The notes under the pieces: generated by a model | What the model saw: the letters and a program-made list of their open reading frames with translations, nothing else | What the model was told of the DNA's origin: nothing | Databases searched by the model: none | Shown here: piece after piece, positions 44,330 to 56,010 of the stretch | Layout: every line of letters starts with the position of its first letter | Position numbering within the stretch: position 1 is the stretch's first letter | Assembly (NCBI GenBank): GCA_020796225.1 | Contig: CM036762.1 | Location: 56,197,740 to 56,261,739, forward strand | Length of the DNA: 64,000 nt | Direction: 5' to 3' | From: Arion vulgaris | Taxonomy: Eukaryota > Mollusca > Gastropoda > Stylommatophora > Arionidae | Position numbers and translations under genes: made by a program

Positions 44330-44683
44330 TGTTGGAGGGAATGGCTATGCCAGGGCATACAGCCATGTCCCCTGCGCAGAGAGCCTCATACAGACAAGTA
44401 GCCCTAGTTTAGAGTAGTGGGTAAGATATATTATATTAGTTGAGACTATGTGTTGCACTCTCTAAGCAGAAGCGCAACACATAACAACGAGACATGACGT
44501 AGAAACAAAGATATGTAGTTAGGAAGTGACAAGGAAGTGACACACACACTTGAGCCGAACAGAGGTGTCTTGTCAAGTACGATCAATAAACATGTAAAGC
44601 ACATTACCAGCGTTGTGTTTGTATCTTGAGCATCCAGTATATGTGTGTTCGTCATCTACACCACCATCATCGTCGCTACTACA
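44330..44683 (+). repeat. Right LTR
   Basis: Same ends as the left LTR. Differences seen: one G fewer in the GGGG run, a C-run change near 44372, and A to C near 44460. Confidence 0.9.
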
Positions 44684-44835
44684 GGAAGACCATGGAGAAG
44701 ATAGATTCAGGATGTAACTGATTGTTTGAGCTGCAGAGGCGGGACGTCTGACCTATGAGAGAGACATTCCGAGGGACTGTTAGAGTGACAAAATTCTGCA
44801 CAGAACAAGCTATTTGATGATGATGAGTCTCCAGA
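44684..44835 (+). mobile_element. LINE tail, part 2
   Basis: Continues the LINE after the LTR insertion: GGAAGACC, IQDVTDCL-like block, GCAGAGGCGGGACGTCTGAC, and a 3' end with TATTTGATGATGATGAG. It matches the minus-strand copy at 3041-3280. Confidence 0.7.
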
Positions 44836-44891
44836 AATGTAGATGCCTGAAATTGTATTTCGATTTCATATTTTGTTAATCAGATTCTCCT

Positions 44892-44920
44892 TTATCTCTC
44901 TCTCTCTCTCTCTCTCTCTC
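44892..44920. repeat. (CT)n microsatellite
   Basis: Uninterrupted CTCTCT run. Confidence 0.95.
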
Positions 44921-45182
44921 CATGCACTCGCTATGCGACTGTCCTGTTCTTCGCAAACAATAAGAAAACAATACAAAAATAAAGTACAACACTTTTGAAA
45001 TAAGATTTCATCTCTTTCTTTTACTTGGAAAATACACAACAATAAATGGTTTCTGAAAATGTACATTCGCTAAAGAAATATAAAAAAAAACACGCGTGTT
45101 TCAGTACAAAAAGCCACAAAATAGGGGGACGTTTGGTTGAATGACTTAGACAAATAAGTTTTCAAATTAGAATACATTAAAC

Positions 45183-45538
45183 CAGTAGTTCTCAGAGCGT
45201 GTGCCTAGGCGTACCAGTGTGCTCAGTGACATTCCTAGGTGCGTCCAACAAAATCCCCAGTTCAGGTCGGCAACGAGTACCGGCGGACACAGGACAAAAT
45301 CCCCAGTTCAGGGGTCGACAACGAAGTACCGGCGGACACCAGGGTAAAAAATGGTCAAGACACATCAGACCCTACTTCTCATAGGTAGAAATTAAATGAT
45401 GAATAATAGTATGTAGCATTTTCCAATTATTTATTTGCTTTCTTTGCTTTTTATTTATGAAGTTTTTGTATATAGTCGCCTACGATTTTTGGTAGGAAGT
45501 CAAGTGTTCCACGACTTTATAAAGTGTGAGACCCACTG
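45183..45538. mobile_element. hAT-like MITE, 356 bp
   Basis: Ends CAGTAGTTCTCAGAGC and the complement of CAGTGGGTCTCACACT. The 8-bp flanks CATTAAAC (45175-45182) and AATTAAAC (45539-45546) match at 7 of 8. The interior has a duplicated module of about 53 bp, each starting ACAAAATCCCCAGTTCAGG and ending TACCGGCGGACAC. Confidence 0.75.
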
Positions 45539-45628
45539 AATTAAACAAACTTTTTAAAAAAAATTTAATTTTTGCTTTCTTCTAATAATGAGAAATAAGA
45601 AAAACTAACGTGGTTACAAATGCAATAT

Positions 45629-45675
<47 letters not shown>
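45629..45675. repeat. (GA)n microsatellite
   Basis: Uninterrupted GAGA run. Confidence 0.95.
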
Positions 45676-45680
<5 letters not shown>

Positions 45681-45791
45681 AGTAATAAAGAAAATGTGAC
45701 TAGACATTTGTCATCTTACTTGTTGACAATATTAGTGATATTGTAAGATATATTATCTTATTTCTTTCTCTCTTATTCCATGAAATCATTT

Positions 45792-45938
45792 CATATCCTA
45801 AAGGACGTAGCCATCAACCACAGTAAACGATCGTTGATTTTCTAGCACCACTTATATGTTCAGTAGTTTGCCATTGCTTTCTGAACGGTGAGGTCTATTT
45901 TTACCTTTTGTAAAATTCCCACTGAAATAAATTTACTT
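45792..45938 (-). repeat. tRNA-derived SINE, 5'-truncated copy
   Basis: Complement of the body of 22761-23002: AAAGGACGTAGCCATCAACC, CAGTAGTTTGCCATTGCTTT and a TTTTGTAAAATTCC end. The tRNA head is missing. Confidence 0.75.
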
Positions 45939-46190
45939 ATTCCATACAGTTCCAAAATTAACATTGAGATACAACTTATCACTAGCATTTGTATAACTGA
46001 TAAAATGATGATTATTTGAATTTCAATGCAGCAATTCTAATAGACTAATGAAACATATTACTGAAATGTAATCAAAAATAAATAGTTGTATGTCAGTTTC
46101 TGAATCTACAGTCACTGAGTCCACTTTCAGAATATTATTTACATTATATTCTTACCAACAAAAAAGCAGTTGTCAGTCTATAGTTACAAA

Positions 46191-46352
46191 CAGTGGCGGC
46201 TCGGGATCATTTTTATGGTGGGGTCAGACACAAATTTGCGGAAAAATCATGATTTGGGGTTAGGTTATATTTTAATTCATAAAAAAATACACGTTAAACA
46301 TTATTTTTGGTGGGGTCCGGCCCCACTTGCCCCTAATGTCGAGCCGTCACTG
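46191..46352. mobile_element. hAT-like MITE, 162 bp, same family as 41143
   Basis: Perfect 8-bp duplication GTTACAAA (46183-46190, 46353-46360). The ends are CAGTGGCGGCTCGGGATCAT and the complement of CAGTGACGGCTCGACATTAG. It shares the GGTTAGGTTATATTTTAAT interior with the 41143 copy (inverted). Confidence 0.9.
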
Positions 46353-46499
46353 GTTACAAAGATAAAAAGCAGTTGTCAGTCTATGATTAAAAAGTTTTGA
46401 ATAGATCTTGACACAGAGTCATAGTAATGAAAACCATGTAAGCTTTCTCTGATCTATATATGTTCGAAACTATGCAATCCATTATTCAGATGTTAGCCA

Positions 46500-47322
46500 G
46501 TACAACTTAACAACTAACAACTTAAGCAGAACAACTTAAGATATGCAGATGACACAGTATTGGTAGCAGAAAGTGAACAAGAATTACAAGAACTAGTGAA
46601 CCAATTGGACAAAACTAGCAAGGAATATGGATTAGACATTAACATACAGAAAACAAAAACTATGGTAATCAACAAGGAAATGGAGAAACCTAATATGAAT
46701 ATAAAAATACATGGAGAATTACTACATCAAGTAAAAGTTTCTTATATCTTGGTCAGATGATAACAGATGATGGCAGATGTATAACAGAAATTTAAAAAAG
46801 AATATGAATGGCCAAGGATAATTTCAATAGTATGAGAAAGTTACTGACATCCAAACAAATTACAAACAGGCTAAAAATGAGAATGATCAAATGCTTTATA
46901 TATCCAATATTAATGTATGGCTCGGAAACATGGACAATGAACAAGCAGTTAGAAGACCAAATTGATGCATTTGAGATGTGGATATATAGAAGAATAGGCA
47001 GAGTTTCATGGACAGAAAAACAGACAAATAAACAAGTTTTAGGAAAACTAGGCATGAAGAAACAATTATTAAGAGAAATAAAATTCAGACAGATAAAGTA
47101 TATTGGGTACATAAAGACATGACACCATGATCAAATCTTTACTAGAGGGGAAAGTTGAAGGGCGAAGAGCAAGAGGAAGACCGAGCGATAAGTGGGAGGG
47201 AAAATTTAAGAAATGGACAGGTTACAGTCTGGCAGAGAGCAACACCAAAGCGAAAGACAGAGGATGCTGGAGATTCATTGCAGCCAACCTTCGATGTGGA
47301 GACGACACTTGATGATGATGAG
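46500..47322 (+). pseudogene. LINE reverse transcriptase C-terminal half, near-intact remnant
   Basis: RT catalytic YADD is at 46542-46553 (LRYADDTVLVAE), followed by the palm and thumb (GLDINIQKTKTMVI). After a frameshift at about 46755 comes SYILGQ-like sequence, then MRMIKCFIYPILMYGSETWT, RRIGRVSWTEKQTNKQVL and KFRQIKYIG. After a second frameshift at about 47120 comes KSLLEGKVEGRRARGRPSDK, then a KWTGYSLAESN end. The 3' end contains TTGATGATGATGAG. RTE-like by motif and tail; endonuclease and N-terminal RT are absent (5' truncation). It is the best-preserved LINE in the window. Confidence 0.85.
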
Positions 47323-47324
47323 CC

Positions 47325-47925
47325 AGTACAAAATATGTTCGAAACTATGTAACCAAATATTTCGATATTAATTGACAAGTACCAACAACATTTGCAACAG
47401 GTCAGGTGCTAATATCTTGCCTAAACACTACAGAAGATAATGTTTTAAAAAAATGTCTGCGTAAAGCTGTACTGACACAACTTGGAACAACACACTTGAA
47501 TACGATAGTTCAAAACATCATGTACTGTTCACAAATATATTACACACAAACCAATTTCACAAATATTTTGTCTAATCCAACATTTAATATAGAAACCAAA
47601 CAAACACAATAAATAAAACAATTATAACTCTATCGGTAGTGAACTACTGTGTCCTTGACTTGCTGACGTAAATAACTATTTCAGTCAAACCTTTCACGAA
47701 GACAATAAAATAACACAACAGAGAATTTGAACATTGCACAATTTAACTGAAATTCGCTTTTTTGTTGTAAACAACTTTGTATGTTGCAATAATACAACAT
47801 ATTTGTCCTGAGATATGCAAATAAACATTTAAAGGGTCTAAAGTCCAACGTTTTTTTTTATATATCGGGGAGCATCTGAGTGATGGTTGTGGAGACGCGG
47901 GCGATAATGAAACAAGACTACACAA
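47325..47925. other. Unannotated stretch
   Basis: No supported gene. The first bases repeat the TATGTTCGAAACTATG segment found at 46460, so the LINE flanks share a short direct repeat. Confidence 0.4.
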
Positions 47926-47927
47926 GT

Positions 47928-48953
47928 AGGAAAATCTGTTCTGTGGGTGCTAGGAAAATCGTGTCTTGGAGTGCTAGAAAATCATGTTTGGGAGGCTGAA
48001 AATCGTGGAGGCTATAAAAATCATGTTCGTGGAGTGCTAGGAAAATCATGTGCGGGTGTTCTGGAAAATCATGTTCGTGGATGCAGAAAATCGTGTTCGT
48101 GGGAGTGCTAGGAAAATCGTGTTCTTGGAGTGCTATGAAATCGTGGAGTGCTACAATCTGGGAGTGCTAGAAAATCGTGTTCGTGGGAGTGCTAGGAAAA
48201 TCGTGTTCTTGGGAGTGCTATGAAAATTGTGGGAGTGCTAGGAAAACCGTGTTCTTGGGAGTGCTAGAAAAATCGTATTCTTGGGAGTGCTTTGAAAATC
48301 GTGGGAGTGCTATGAAAATCATGTTCGTGGGACAGCTAGGAAAATCATGTGCGTGGGTGTGCTAGAAAATCGTGTTCTTGGGAGTGCTATGAAAATCGTG
48401 GGAGTGCTAGGAAAATCGTGTTCTGAGAGTGCTAGGAAAATCATGTCTGGGTGTGCTAGAAAATCGTGTTCTGGGAGTGCTATGAAAATCATGTTCGTGG
48501 GAGTGCTATGAAAATCGTGTTCATGGGAATGCTATGAAAATCGTGTTCTGGGAGTGCTATGAAAATGTGAGGAGTGCTAGGAAAACTCGTGTTCGTGGGA
48601 GTGCTAGGAAAATCGTGTTCGTGGAGTGCTAGGAAAATCATGTCGTGGGAGTGCTAGGAAAATTGTGGGAGTACTAGGAAAATCGTGTTCGTGGGAGTGC
48701 TAGGAAAATTGTGGGAGTGCTAGGAAAATCGTGTTGTGGAGTGCTAGGAAAATCGTGTTCGTGGGAGTGCTAGGAAAACCGTGTTCTGGAGTGCTATGAA
48801 AATCGTGTTCATGGGAATGCTAGAAAATCGTTTTCTTGGGAGTGCTAGGAAAACCGTGTTCGTGGGAGTGCTAGGAAAATCGTGTGCGTGGGAGTGCTAG
48901 GAAAATCATGTGCGTGGGAGTGTGAGGAAAATCATGTTCGTGGGAGTGCTAGT
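47928..48953. repeat. Minisatellite, 26-bp unit, about 39 copies
   Basis: The unit is GGAAAATCGTGTTCGTGGGA plus GTGCTA. Many copies lack single G or T bases from homopolymers. G-runs on one strand. Confidence 0.95.
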
Positions 48954-49477
48954 CATTTATACAAGAAAGATAGTGAAATAGGCTGTAACAGCATTTTAAA
49001 CTGGAAAAGTTATTTTTAGAATGCATCATCATCATCAAGGTGCGTATCCTTTATAGGACGTTGCTCTCTTTGCAGCACATCTGAAATTTACTATGTCTCT
49101 TGCCAGTTCACTCACTTCGCCGATGGTCATATTTATCTTAGAATACATACTGATCGCAATTGTAGCTTGAGTGTTAGAAAACTAGAAGTAATATAAAAAC
49201 GCTCACACTGTGTTTTATTTGATAAACTACACATATTCAGGCACGTATACAGATAGCTGTTGTGGTCAACACACCACATACTATCTTTACATTCCAGTGT
49301 TTCTGTCATACCCGGCTTAGTCAAGGAGCAGAACATCGGATTCATACAAAATACACATAAACGAAACAAAGAAACATCCCTAAAATCAGTTTTAAAAAAG
49401 AGTTGTGATATGTATTCATAGAATGACAATTTTTATATCTATATACTTTGCTAAGGGACTAAGAAACCATCACACAA

Positions 49478-49563
49478 GTCACCAGAAAAGCGCAAGACAA
49501 ATACATAAAACCACGACACTGGGGTAACAACCCGGTAACAGTGTGCTAACAAATGAAGAAGAT
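49478..49563 (+). repeat. Repeat E fragment
   Basis: Shares GCGCAAGACAAATACATAAA, ACAACCCGGTAACAGTGTG and AAATGAAGAAG with 28230-28320. Confidence 0.45.
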
Positions 49564-50224
49564 ACATTGCTATCTGTAATTCATTATGCTTTTTTGTATG
49601 TTTATTCAAATTGACACAATGTCTTTCTTGATTGATATGTTATTCTTCGTGACATTCTTCTTTTCCATATCTAATCACTTACGCCGAGAAGTTTTAACTG
49701 TTGGACCAAGTATTCTGCATCTAGGGGGTCAGTATTGTTCTTATTTTAAAAATCTTTTTATAGCACGCAGTATATAGGGTAATAAGGTATTAGGTCTGCA
49801 TTTTTCGTTGACCGTCAACATCACGACGGCCGCCTATACTTCCCAGTTCATTTCCTGGCACCTAATTGAGGCTGGGTCGACTTGAGAGCCGTAACAGTCG
49901 GAAAAAATTCCACGCCCACTGTAGAATTTCACCCGGACCACACGCTTCTGCAGCTCTCAAATATTGTCTTAATATTTCTTTTATTTTGCTTGTTCTTTGT
50001 CTTATTCTCAGACCAGAACTTCTACTGTTGTATGCACAAAATCGTAGCTGACTGAACTACTTATAAGATGACCTAACTATTGTATTCTCTCTCCCTTCAA
50101 TTGTGTAGTATACACCTTGTTTAGATCAAATGTACCCCCACATTATCCTACTAGAACATCCTGTATGGCAACTGAAATCATAGTGACAAGAATAAGTATT
50201 ATTGGAAAAATGCAACAGTGAACA

Positions 50225-50295
50225 CAACAGCACGGTCGAAATATGAACCCATGACTTTCAGAACAAAATAGTAACCACTTAGGAACAGATACCCC
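50225..50295 (-). repeat. Possible SINE head fragment
   Basis: Complement resembles the tRNA-like head (AAGTGGTTACTATTTTG, then GGGTTCATATTTCG). Degraded. Confidence 0.3.
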
Positions 50296-50299
50296 AAAC

Positions 50300-51363
50300 A
50301 AGTGTTACAATCTACCAGACAAATGTCTTATATTTTACCAAAAACATGTTATATTCTATCAGTAACGTGTGTTATATTCTACAAGAAACATGTGTTATAT
50401 TCTACAAGAAACATGTTATATTCTACAAGAAACGTGTTATATTCACTAGTAAATGTTATATTCTACAAGAAACATGTGTTATATTCTACTAGTAACATGT
50501 GTTATATTCTACCAGTAACGTGTTATATTCTACCAGTAACATGTGTTATATTCTAACAGTAACATGTGTTATATTCTAACAGTAACATGTGTTATATTCT
50601 ACCAGTAACATGTGTTATATTCTACCAGTAACATGTGTTATATTCTACAAGAAACGTGTTATATTCTACTAGTAACGAGTGTTATATTCTACTAGTAACG
50701 AGTGTTATATTCTACTAGTAACGTGTGTTATATTCTACTAGTAACGTGTGTTATATTCTACAAGAAACGTGTGTTATATTCTACTTGTAACATGTGTTAT
50801 ATTCTACCAGTAACATGTGTTATATTCTACCAGTAACATGTGTTATATTCTACCAGTAACATGTTATATTCTACCAGAAACACATGTTATATTCTACAAC
50901 AATGTGTTATATTCTACATCAAACATGTGTTATATTCTACATCAAACATGTGTTACATTGTATCAGTAACGTGTTATTTTCTATCAGTAACATGTGTTAT
51001 ATTCTACATCAAACTTGTTATATTATATAAGTAAAATGTGTTGTATTCTACCAGAAACATGTGTTATATTCTACCAGTATTATATTCTATCAGTAAAATG
51101 TGTTATATTCTATCAGTAACATGTGTTATATTCTACAAGCGTTTTATTTTACCTCAAACATGTGTTATATTCTATTACAAACGTGTTATATTCTACCACA
51201 AACAAGTATTATAATCTACCAGAAACACATGCTATATTATACCACAAACAAGTGTTATATTCTACCAGAAACAAGTATTATATTATACCACAAACAAGTG
51301 TTATATTCTACCAGAAACATATATTATATTCTACTAGAATCATGTGTTATATTCTATCAGAAC
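50300..51363. repeat. Minisatellite, 23-bp unit, about 45 copies
   Basis: The unit is TGTGTTATATTCTACCAGTA plus ACA, with ACAAGAAA, ACTAGTAA and ATCAAAC variants. It becomes more divergent after 51000. Confidence 0.95.
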
Positions 51364-51639
51364 ATTTGCTACCTTCACAAGCGGCCATTACCTTGTAATT
51401 TTGTGGGTGTTTGCCTGATTCAATGATAGAATGGGCCATGATGGCATAAACTTATGTTCCTGGCAGGGTTATCCAGGGTGGACAGGTCACTGAGAAGATG
51501 CCAGAACTCTTACACAATTCTTTATGTTACGGAAATAGCAACAAAGTCACTATCTATGTACATCATGTATGGCTACCAGAGTCATCAACTCGTATGGCTG
51601 GAAGAGGATGGACGTCTTGATTAAGACATGAAGTCATTC

Positions 51640-52120
51640 ATGACCTATCAGATGATCTGAAAATCAGCCCAATACAGCATCAGAAGCAAGATTAATATAT
51701 ACCACAGCCGCATGCTATGAACTTTACTATATGGATCAGAATCCTGGAGAATGACAGAACCTGATATTCCCAAACTTTCCACCTTCAATACAACTTGTCT
51801 GCAAATGACCTTACACATGTTCCGACTAAGAACTACCTCTAGCTTAGAACTGTTTACACAGTTTCTGCAATAGAATATAAATACCATCACCCAACAGTGA
51901 CAGCACGGAGATTAACTATGTAACGAAAAACTGCACTGAGATGGACACTAAAGGGTAAACAAAAACATGAAAGATAAAAAATCATCTAGAGAACTAGCAG
52001 AACCAGAACTGAAAGACATCAGTCACAGCTGGGACAACATACAGAAGACAGACAACAACAGAGAATAATGGCATGCCTTTGTTACTGCTCTAAGCTCGAA
52101 GGGCGTCACAGCTAGATAGA
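51640..52120 (+). mobile_element. Degraded LINE C-terminal fragment
   Basis: Translation gives LLYGSESWRMTEPDI-like (thumb), FNTTCLQMTLHMF, then ELAEPELKDISHSWDNIQKT and HAFVTALSSKGVT, collinear with endonuclease-RT LINE tails. Many stops. Confidence 0.65.
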
Positions 52121-52129
52121 CAGAACATT

Positions 52130-52740
52130 TGTTATACTTTACTAGAACATAAGCTATTCTCCACCAGATTCATGTATGTTATATACTCTATTAGAATATA
52201 TGTCATACCCGCTACTAGAACATATGTGTCTGTATGATACTCTAACAAAACAATTACTTTCCTGGAAGATATAATGACAGGTTCAGTAATTTAACTTCAT
52301 TACTAGATTCAGATTACAAATCCCCATATTTCTTATCAATTTTACTTAGAGCTACAATTTAGCATTACACAGACAAATAAATGTACAAAATTGTCTGAAA
52401 ATGAAATACAATTTTTAGAAAGGATCCATATCTTCTTTATCCTGTATAAGTACATATCAAAACAACACATGACAAAATAGTTTTACAACATCAATCATCT
52501 GACATGGAGAGATCAGAGGCATACTATTCCACCATCAAATGTAAAACATACCAGCTCTTAGTAATACATGAACAGAATCAAACCACAACCCATTTGAAGC
52601 GCCAGATAAGTACATATCATAATAAAATTGTTCTTCAGAACATTCTGTTTTCTTCATCTGTTTTTAACTTGTCTGTGTGATTATTTTCTTTTGTGCACTG
52701 CTCTCATTTGAATTACATTCTCATTTCTGTACTTGCAAAA
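52130..52740. other. Unannotated AT-rich stretch
   Basis: Nothing recognised, apart from ACATATGT-like and TACTAGAACATA motifs near 52130-52240 that echo the neighbouring minisatellites. Confidence 0.4.
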
Positions 52741-52754
52741 AAACTGTTTTTGAG

Positions 52755-52900
52755 AATAAAGTTGGCAAATTATATATCCTTGAGAAGAAAGTTGCAAATT
52801 ATATATCCTTGAGAAGAACGTTGGCAAATTATATGTCCTTGAGAAGAAATTTGGCAAATTATATGTCCTTGAGAAGAAAGTTGCAAATTATATGTTTTGA
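52755..52900. repeat. Minisatellite, about 30-bp unit, 5 copies
   Basis: The unit is AAATTATATATCCTTGAGAA plus GAAAGTTGGC. Confidence 0.9.
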
Positions 52901-53469
52901 AAAAATTTAACAAAATATATGTTTTGACAAGAAAATTAACAAAACATGAGATGAGCTCTCATAATGAGCATTAACAAAATAAATGATCTTGAAAAAAATG
53001 GATAAAAATTTGATCTTGTGATGAAAAGAATGATATACTGGTAACAATAAAATGGACATAAGATATGACATTTAGTTGACAAATTATACAAGACTAAAAA
53101 GTCTTCTATTGACAAGTGTCAGATTATCGAGGTAGTTGACATACAATATATATTATTAATATACACTGTGGATATGTTACTTCTTGTTACATATACTGAA
53201 AAATCTATTATAGTGAACACAAAAATTAAATACATAGAAAAATAAAAATAAAATAAATGATAGTTTCATGACATGGTGATATACAACTCTTGTATATCAT
53301 ATACCATTATTCTAATATTCATTATATTAGCATAAAAGCAGATTTTAACTAGATAGATAATGCTGTCGCAAGATTAGATGGCAGTAATTATCAAAATTTG
53401 ATCTACATTATATTTAGCACCTCTGAATTTTCTGCGCTTGCAACTGCAAATTTTTCTATTTTTTTTAAA

Positions 53470-53573
53470 CAGTGCTAATATTCTTTGAAATAGTGCTAAT
53501 ATTCTTTGAAATAGTGCTAATATTCTTTGAAACATTGCTAATATTCTATGAAACAGTGCTAATATTCTTTCAG
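53470..53573. repeat. Minisatellite, 21-bp unit, 5 copies
   Basis: The unit is AGTGCTAATATTCTTTGAAA plus one base. Confidence 0.9.
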
Positions 53574-54107
53574 CTAATGGTTTAAGAGAGTTTCAAGAAA
53601 TTTCTTGTAATTCTTGTTTGCAGTTGTATAAAATTCTATTGGTTTCACCCATTTACTCCGTAATTGTTTTTTTTTAGCTTCGGACACATTTATTTTGTGA
53701 TGTTACTAAATTAGCCAGTTTTCTGGCTTTGCTTCATCTTTAAAAAAAATACAGTGAGCCGAAATATTGCCTCAGAAGGGTGAAGGGGTTAAAGGACAAC
53801 AACAGAGTGAACACTTTGATCAAAATATCTTTACAGAACAGAACTGTAATTGGCCCAACATAAGATATTTAATAAAGAGCCCTGAAGAACTGCAAAAGGT
53901 GACAATATGATCACCACGAGTTGCCCAATAATATATTTGCGAGGCTATCTAGTTGGGTTTTTTCACACGAGAATACATAATTGAAAAATGTTAGTACGAG
54001 TGTGACATGGCTCCTGAAAATTGATTGGAATTATTGTTTTATAAATTCTAGATGCCTAACATAACGATGCAGCTTTAAACAGTGACAATAAGTAAATACA
54101 CTATACA

Positions 54108-54380
54108 AAATAGTATCAATACGTAAATGAACAATACCAATAAAGTACCACTAGGTGAATTAACAATACAAAAATAGTACCAGTAAGTGAATGAACAGTA
54201 CAAAAATAGTACCCACAAGAAAATGAACAATACAAAAATAGTACCAGTAAGTGAATTAAAAATATTACTGACAAGAAAATGAACAATACAGAAATAGTAC
54301 CAGTAAGTGAATTAAAAATATTACTGACAAGAAAATGAACAATACAAAAATAGTACCAATAGGTGAATGAATACAAAAAT
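54108..54380. repeat. Minisatellite, about 31-bp unit, about 8 copies
   Basis: Units combine GAACAATACAAAAATAGTAC and CAGTAAGTGAATT or CACAAGAAAAT. A higher-order 62-bp alternation is visible at 54190-54350. Confidence 0.9.
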
Positions 54381-54639
54381 GGTAAAAGAATAAAAATGAC
54401 AAAAATATATGAAAATGGTTAAAATGCAGTTTTACAAGTGAACATTAGCAGTCAATATATCGGCCAATAAAAATAGTGACAAAGTGACAATATACATAAT
54501 TCTAAGTTCAAGCATGCTGCCCATTTAATACTGACATTACTTATCAAACAATTGCACTGCTGAAAGTTGTTGACAGTGTTTAGACCTCCTATCTTGAACA
54601 TAATAAACAATTATCTTCATTTCTATTGTTGTGCCTTTC

Positions 54640-55290
54640 TTCTTCTGTTCTCTTATTTTGTTTTGTCTCACAGTGTCAAGATGAGATTTATAGAACACGC
54701 TTTTGTGCGTGCATCATAAATAGTGTTTTTCACCGCCTCTGTTATTTATAAGGTCCACCTTTTTCGTGGATGGCTTTTTGCTGTGTATCCACTGTATCCG
54801 AGTAGCATTGCTCTTTGAGGTACACTGTCTGTTGGTAATCTGCTTATGTGGCAGAGTGATTTAATTTGTTGTTTCTTGATGAAGATCTTTACTGATGTTG
54901 TACCCACTTTTCCCTTGATGCCTTATTGATACTCCCAGCATTCTGCGTAGACACTTCATCTCTGTTGTGACTAGTTTTCTTCTATCGTTCAATGCCAGCG
55001 CCTAGGTTTGGTACTAATAACATAATGTTGGGAGAAAGATTGTGTTGAACAATGCTCTTTTAGTATTCATGGTGGCATGTTTGCATTTCAAAATTGGTGC
55101 CATTTGTCTTATGATTTGCTTTACTTCATCTATGTTGAATTTCGTTACTTAATCTTCCATTTGCTGAAAAATTGCTTCCTAGGTATGTAAAGTCTTTGAC
55201 TTGTTTTAATTTTTGTTCTGTATACTGCTCATACTGTAGGTCAAGGTCAAAAGAAGGGTAACGCATTTAGTACTGACTATAATATACAGG
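54640..55290 (-). mobile_element. LINE C-terminal fragment with 3' end
   Basis: Minus-strand translation matches 37850-38545 in order: KDFTYLGS, NEIQHR.., RRKLVTTEMKCLRRMLG-like, FIKKQQIK.., VPQRAMLLGYSGY. The GAGACAAAACAAAATAAGAG plus AAGAAG 3' end is at about 54690-54640. Confidence 0.75.
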
Positions 55291-55329
55291 TATGTCTCTG
55301 TCTTCTTTTTCATCTTCTTAAAGGATTCA

Positions 55330-55520
55330 TTGATCTACTACCATCTCGAGCCTATAACAACCGGCAACCGGACGAGAATCAGAGGAAGACCAAGAACCCG
55401 CAGGATAGGTAATGTCACAGACATCCTGTGACATAAAAACCTAACAACTACAGATGCAACACACCTGGCACAAAATAGAAAACTGAAACTCCCCACTACT
55501 CTTTACAGCACATGCGAATA
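55330..55520 (+). mobile_element. LINE tail fragment
   Basis: Frame with RIRGRPRTRRIGNVTDIL, then TTTDATHLAQNRKLKLPT, similar to the end of the copy at 62040-63110. Opposite strand to its neighbours. Confidence 0.6.
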
Positions 55521-55525
55521 AAAAA

Positions 55526-55795
55526 CTAGACAAGGAATTGGGCTCTTGCTCTTTGACCCAATGTTATGTAGTGGTGTCTGCATGTGTTTGTTGTAAGTTG
55601 TAGTCTTGTTTTCATATAATATGTTCTATTTAGTTGGTCTTGGAGAAAGAAAACGTTTCTGACTTCCTCCAGCACTGAGTACTCAAAGAGGTGGTGGTGA
55701 ATGGTTTTATGATGATGTGCAAATAGCTGACATTCTGAAGTGTCTCTATAACAACTATGTTCTAACACAATATTATAAACAAATTTGATCAACAT
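55526..55795 (-). mobile_element. LINE ORF2 C-terminal knuckle fragment
   Basis: 89 codons open. DTSECQLFAHHHKTIHHHLFE resembles the C-x2-C..T-x-H-x-L..C knuckle after the RNase H region of LINEs (some key Cys changed). Confidence 0.45.
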
Positions 55796-56010
55796 TTAAT
55801 TATCTGATTTGGTGTGGCACAAGTGAATCCTGCAGTGGTATTCCAAATGAAAAAAAAATATCACCAATCCTTGAGTTCATTCTGATAAAATATATGATAC
55901 TTATGAGTTAAAAGTTAATGGTACTCTGCAGATTAGACCTACACAACCGTGCCTAATGTAACCAACTTTCTTCTTTTCTTTCTTTCTTCTATTCCTGTTG
56001 TGCATTTCAG

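Larger units (their letters stand above)
42240..44683 (+). mobile_element. Non-autonomous LTR retrotransposon, 2.44 kb
   Basis: The two LTRs (42240-42595, 44330-44683) differ at roughly four positions over 355 bp. 4-bp target duplication GGAA at 42236-42239 and 44684-44687. A primer-binding site lies at 42599 and a purine tract before the right LTR. The 1.73-kb interior has no gag, protease, RT or integrase frame, so it must depend on another element. The interior contains two sets of internal direct repeats (43590/43708 and 44012/44161 regions). Confidence 0.9.

Noticed and set aside
50302..51426. Tyr/Ser-rich open frames across 50.3-51.4 kb
   Set aside because: Products of the 23-bp minisatellite.
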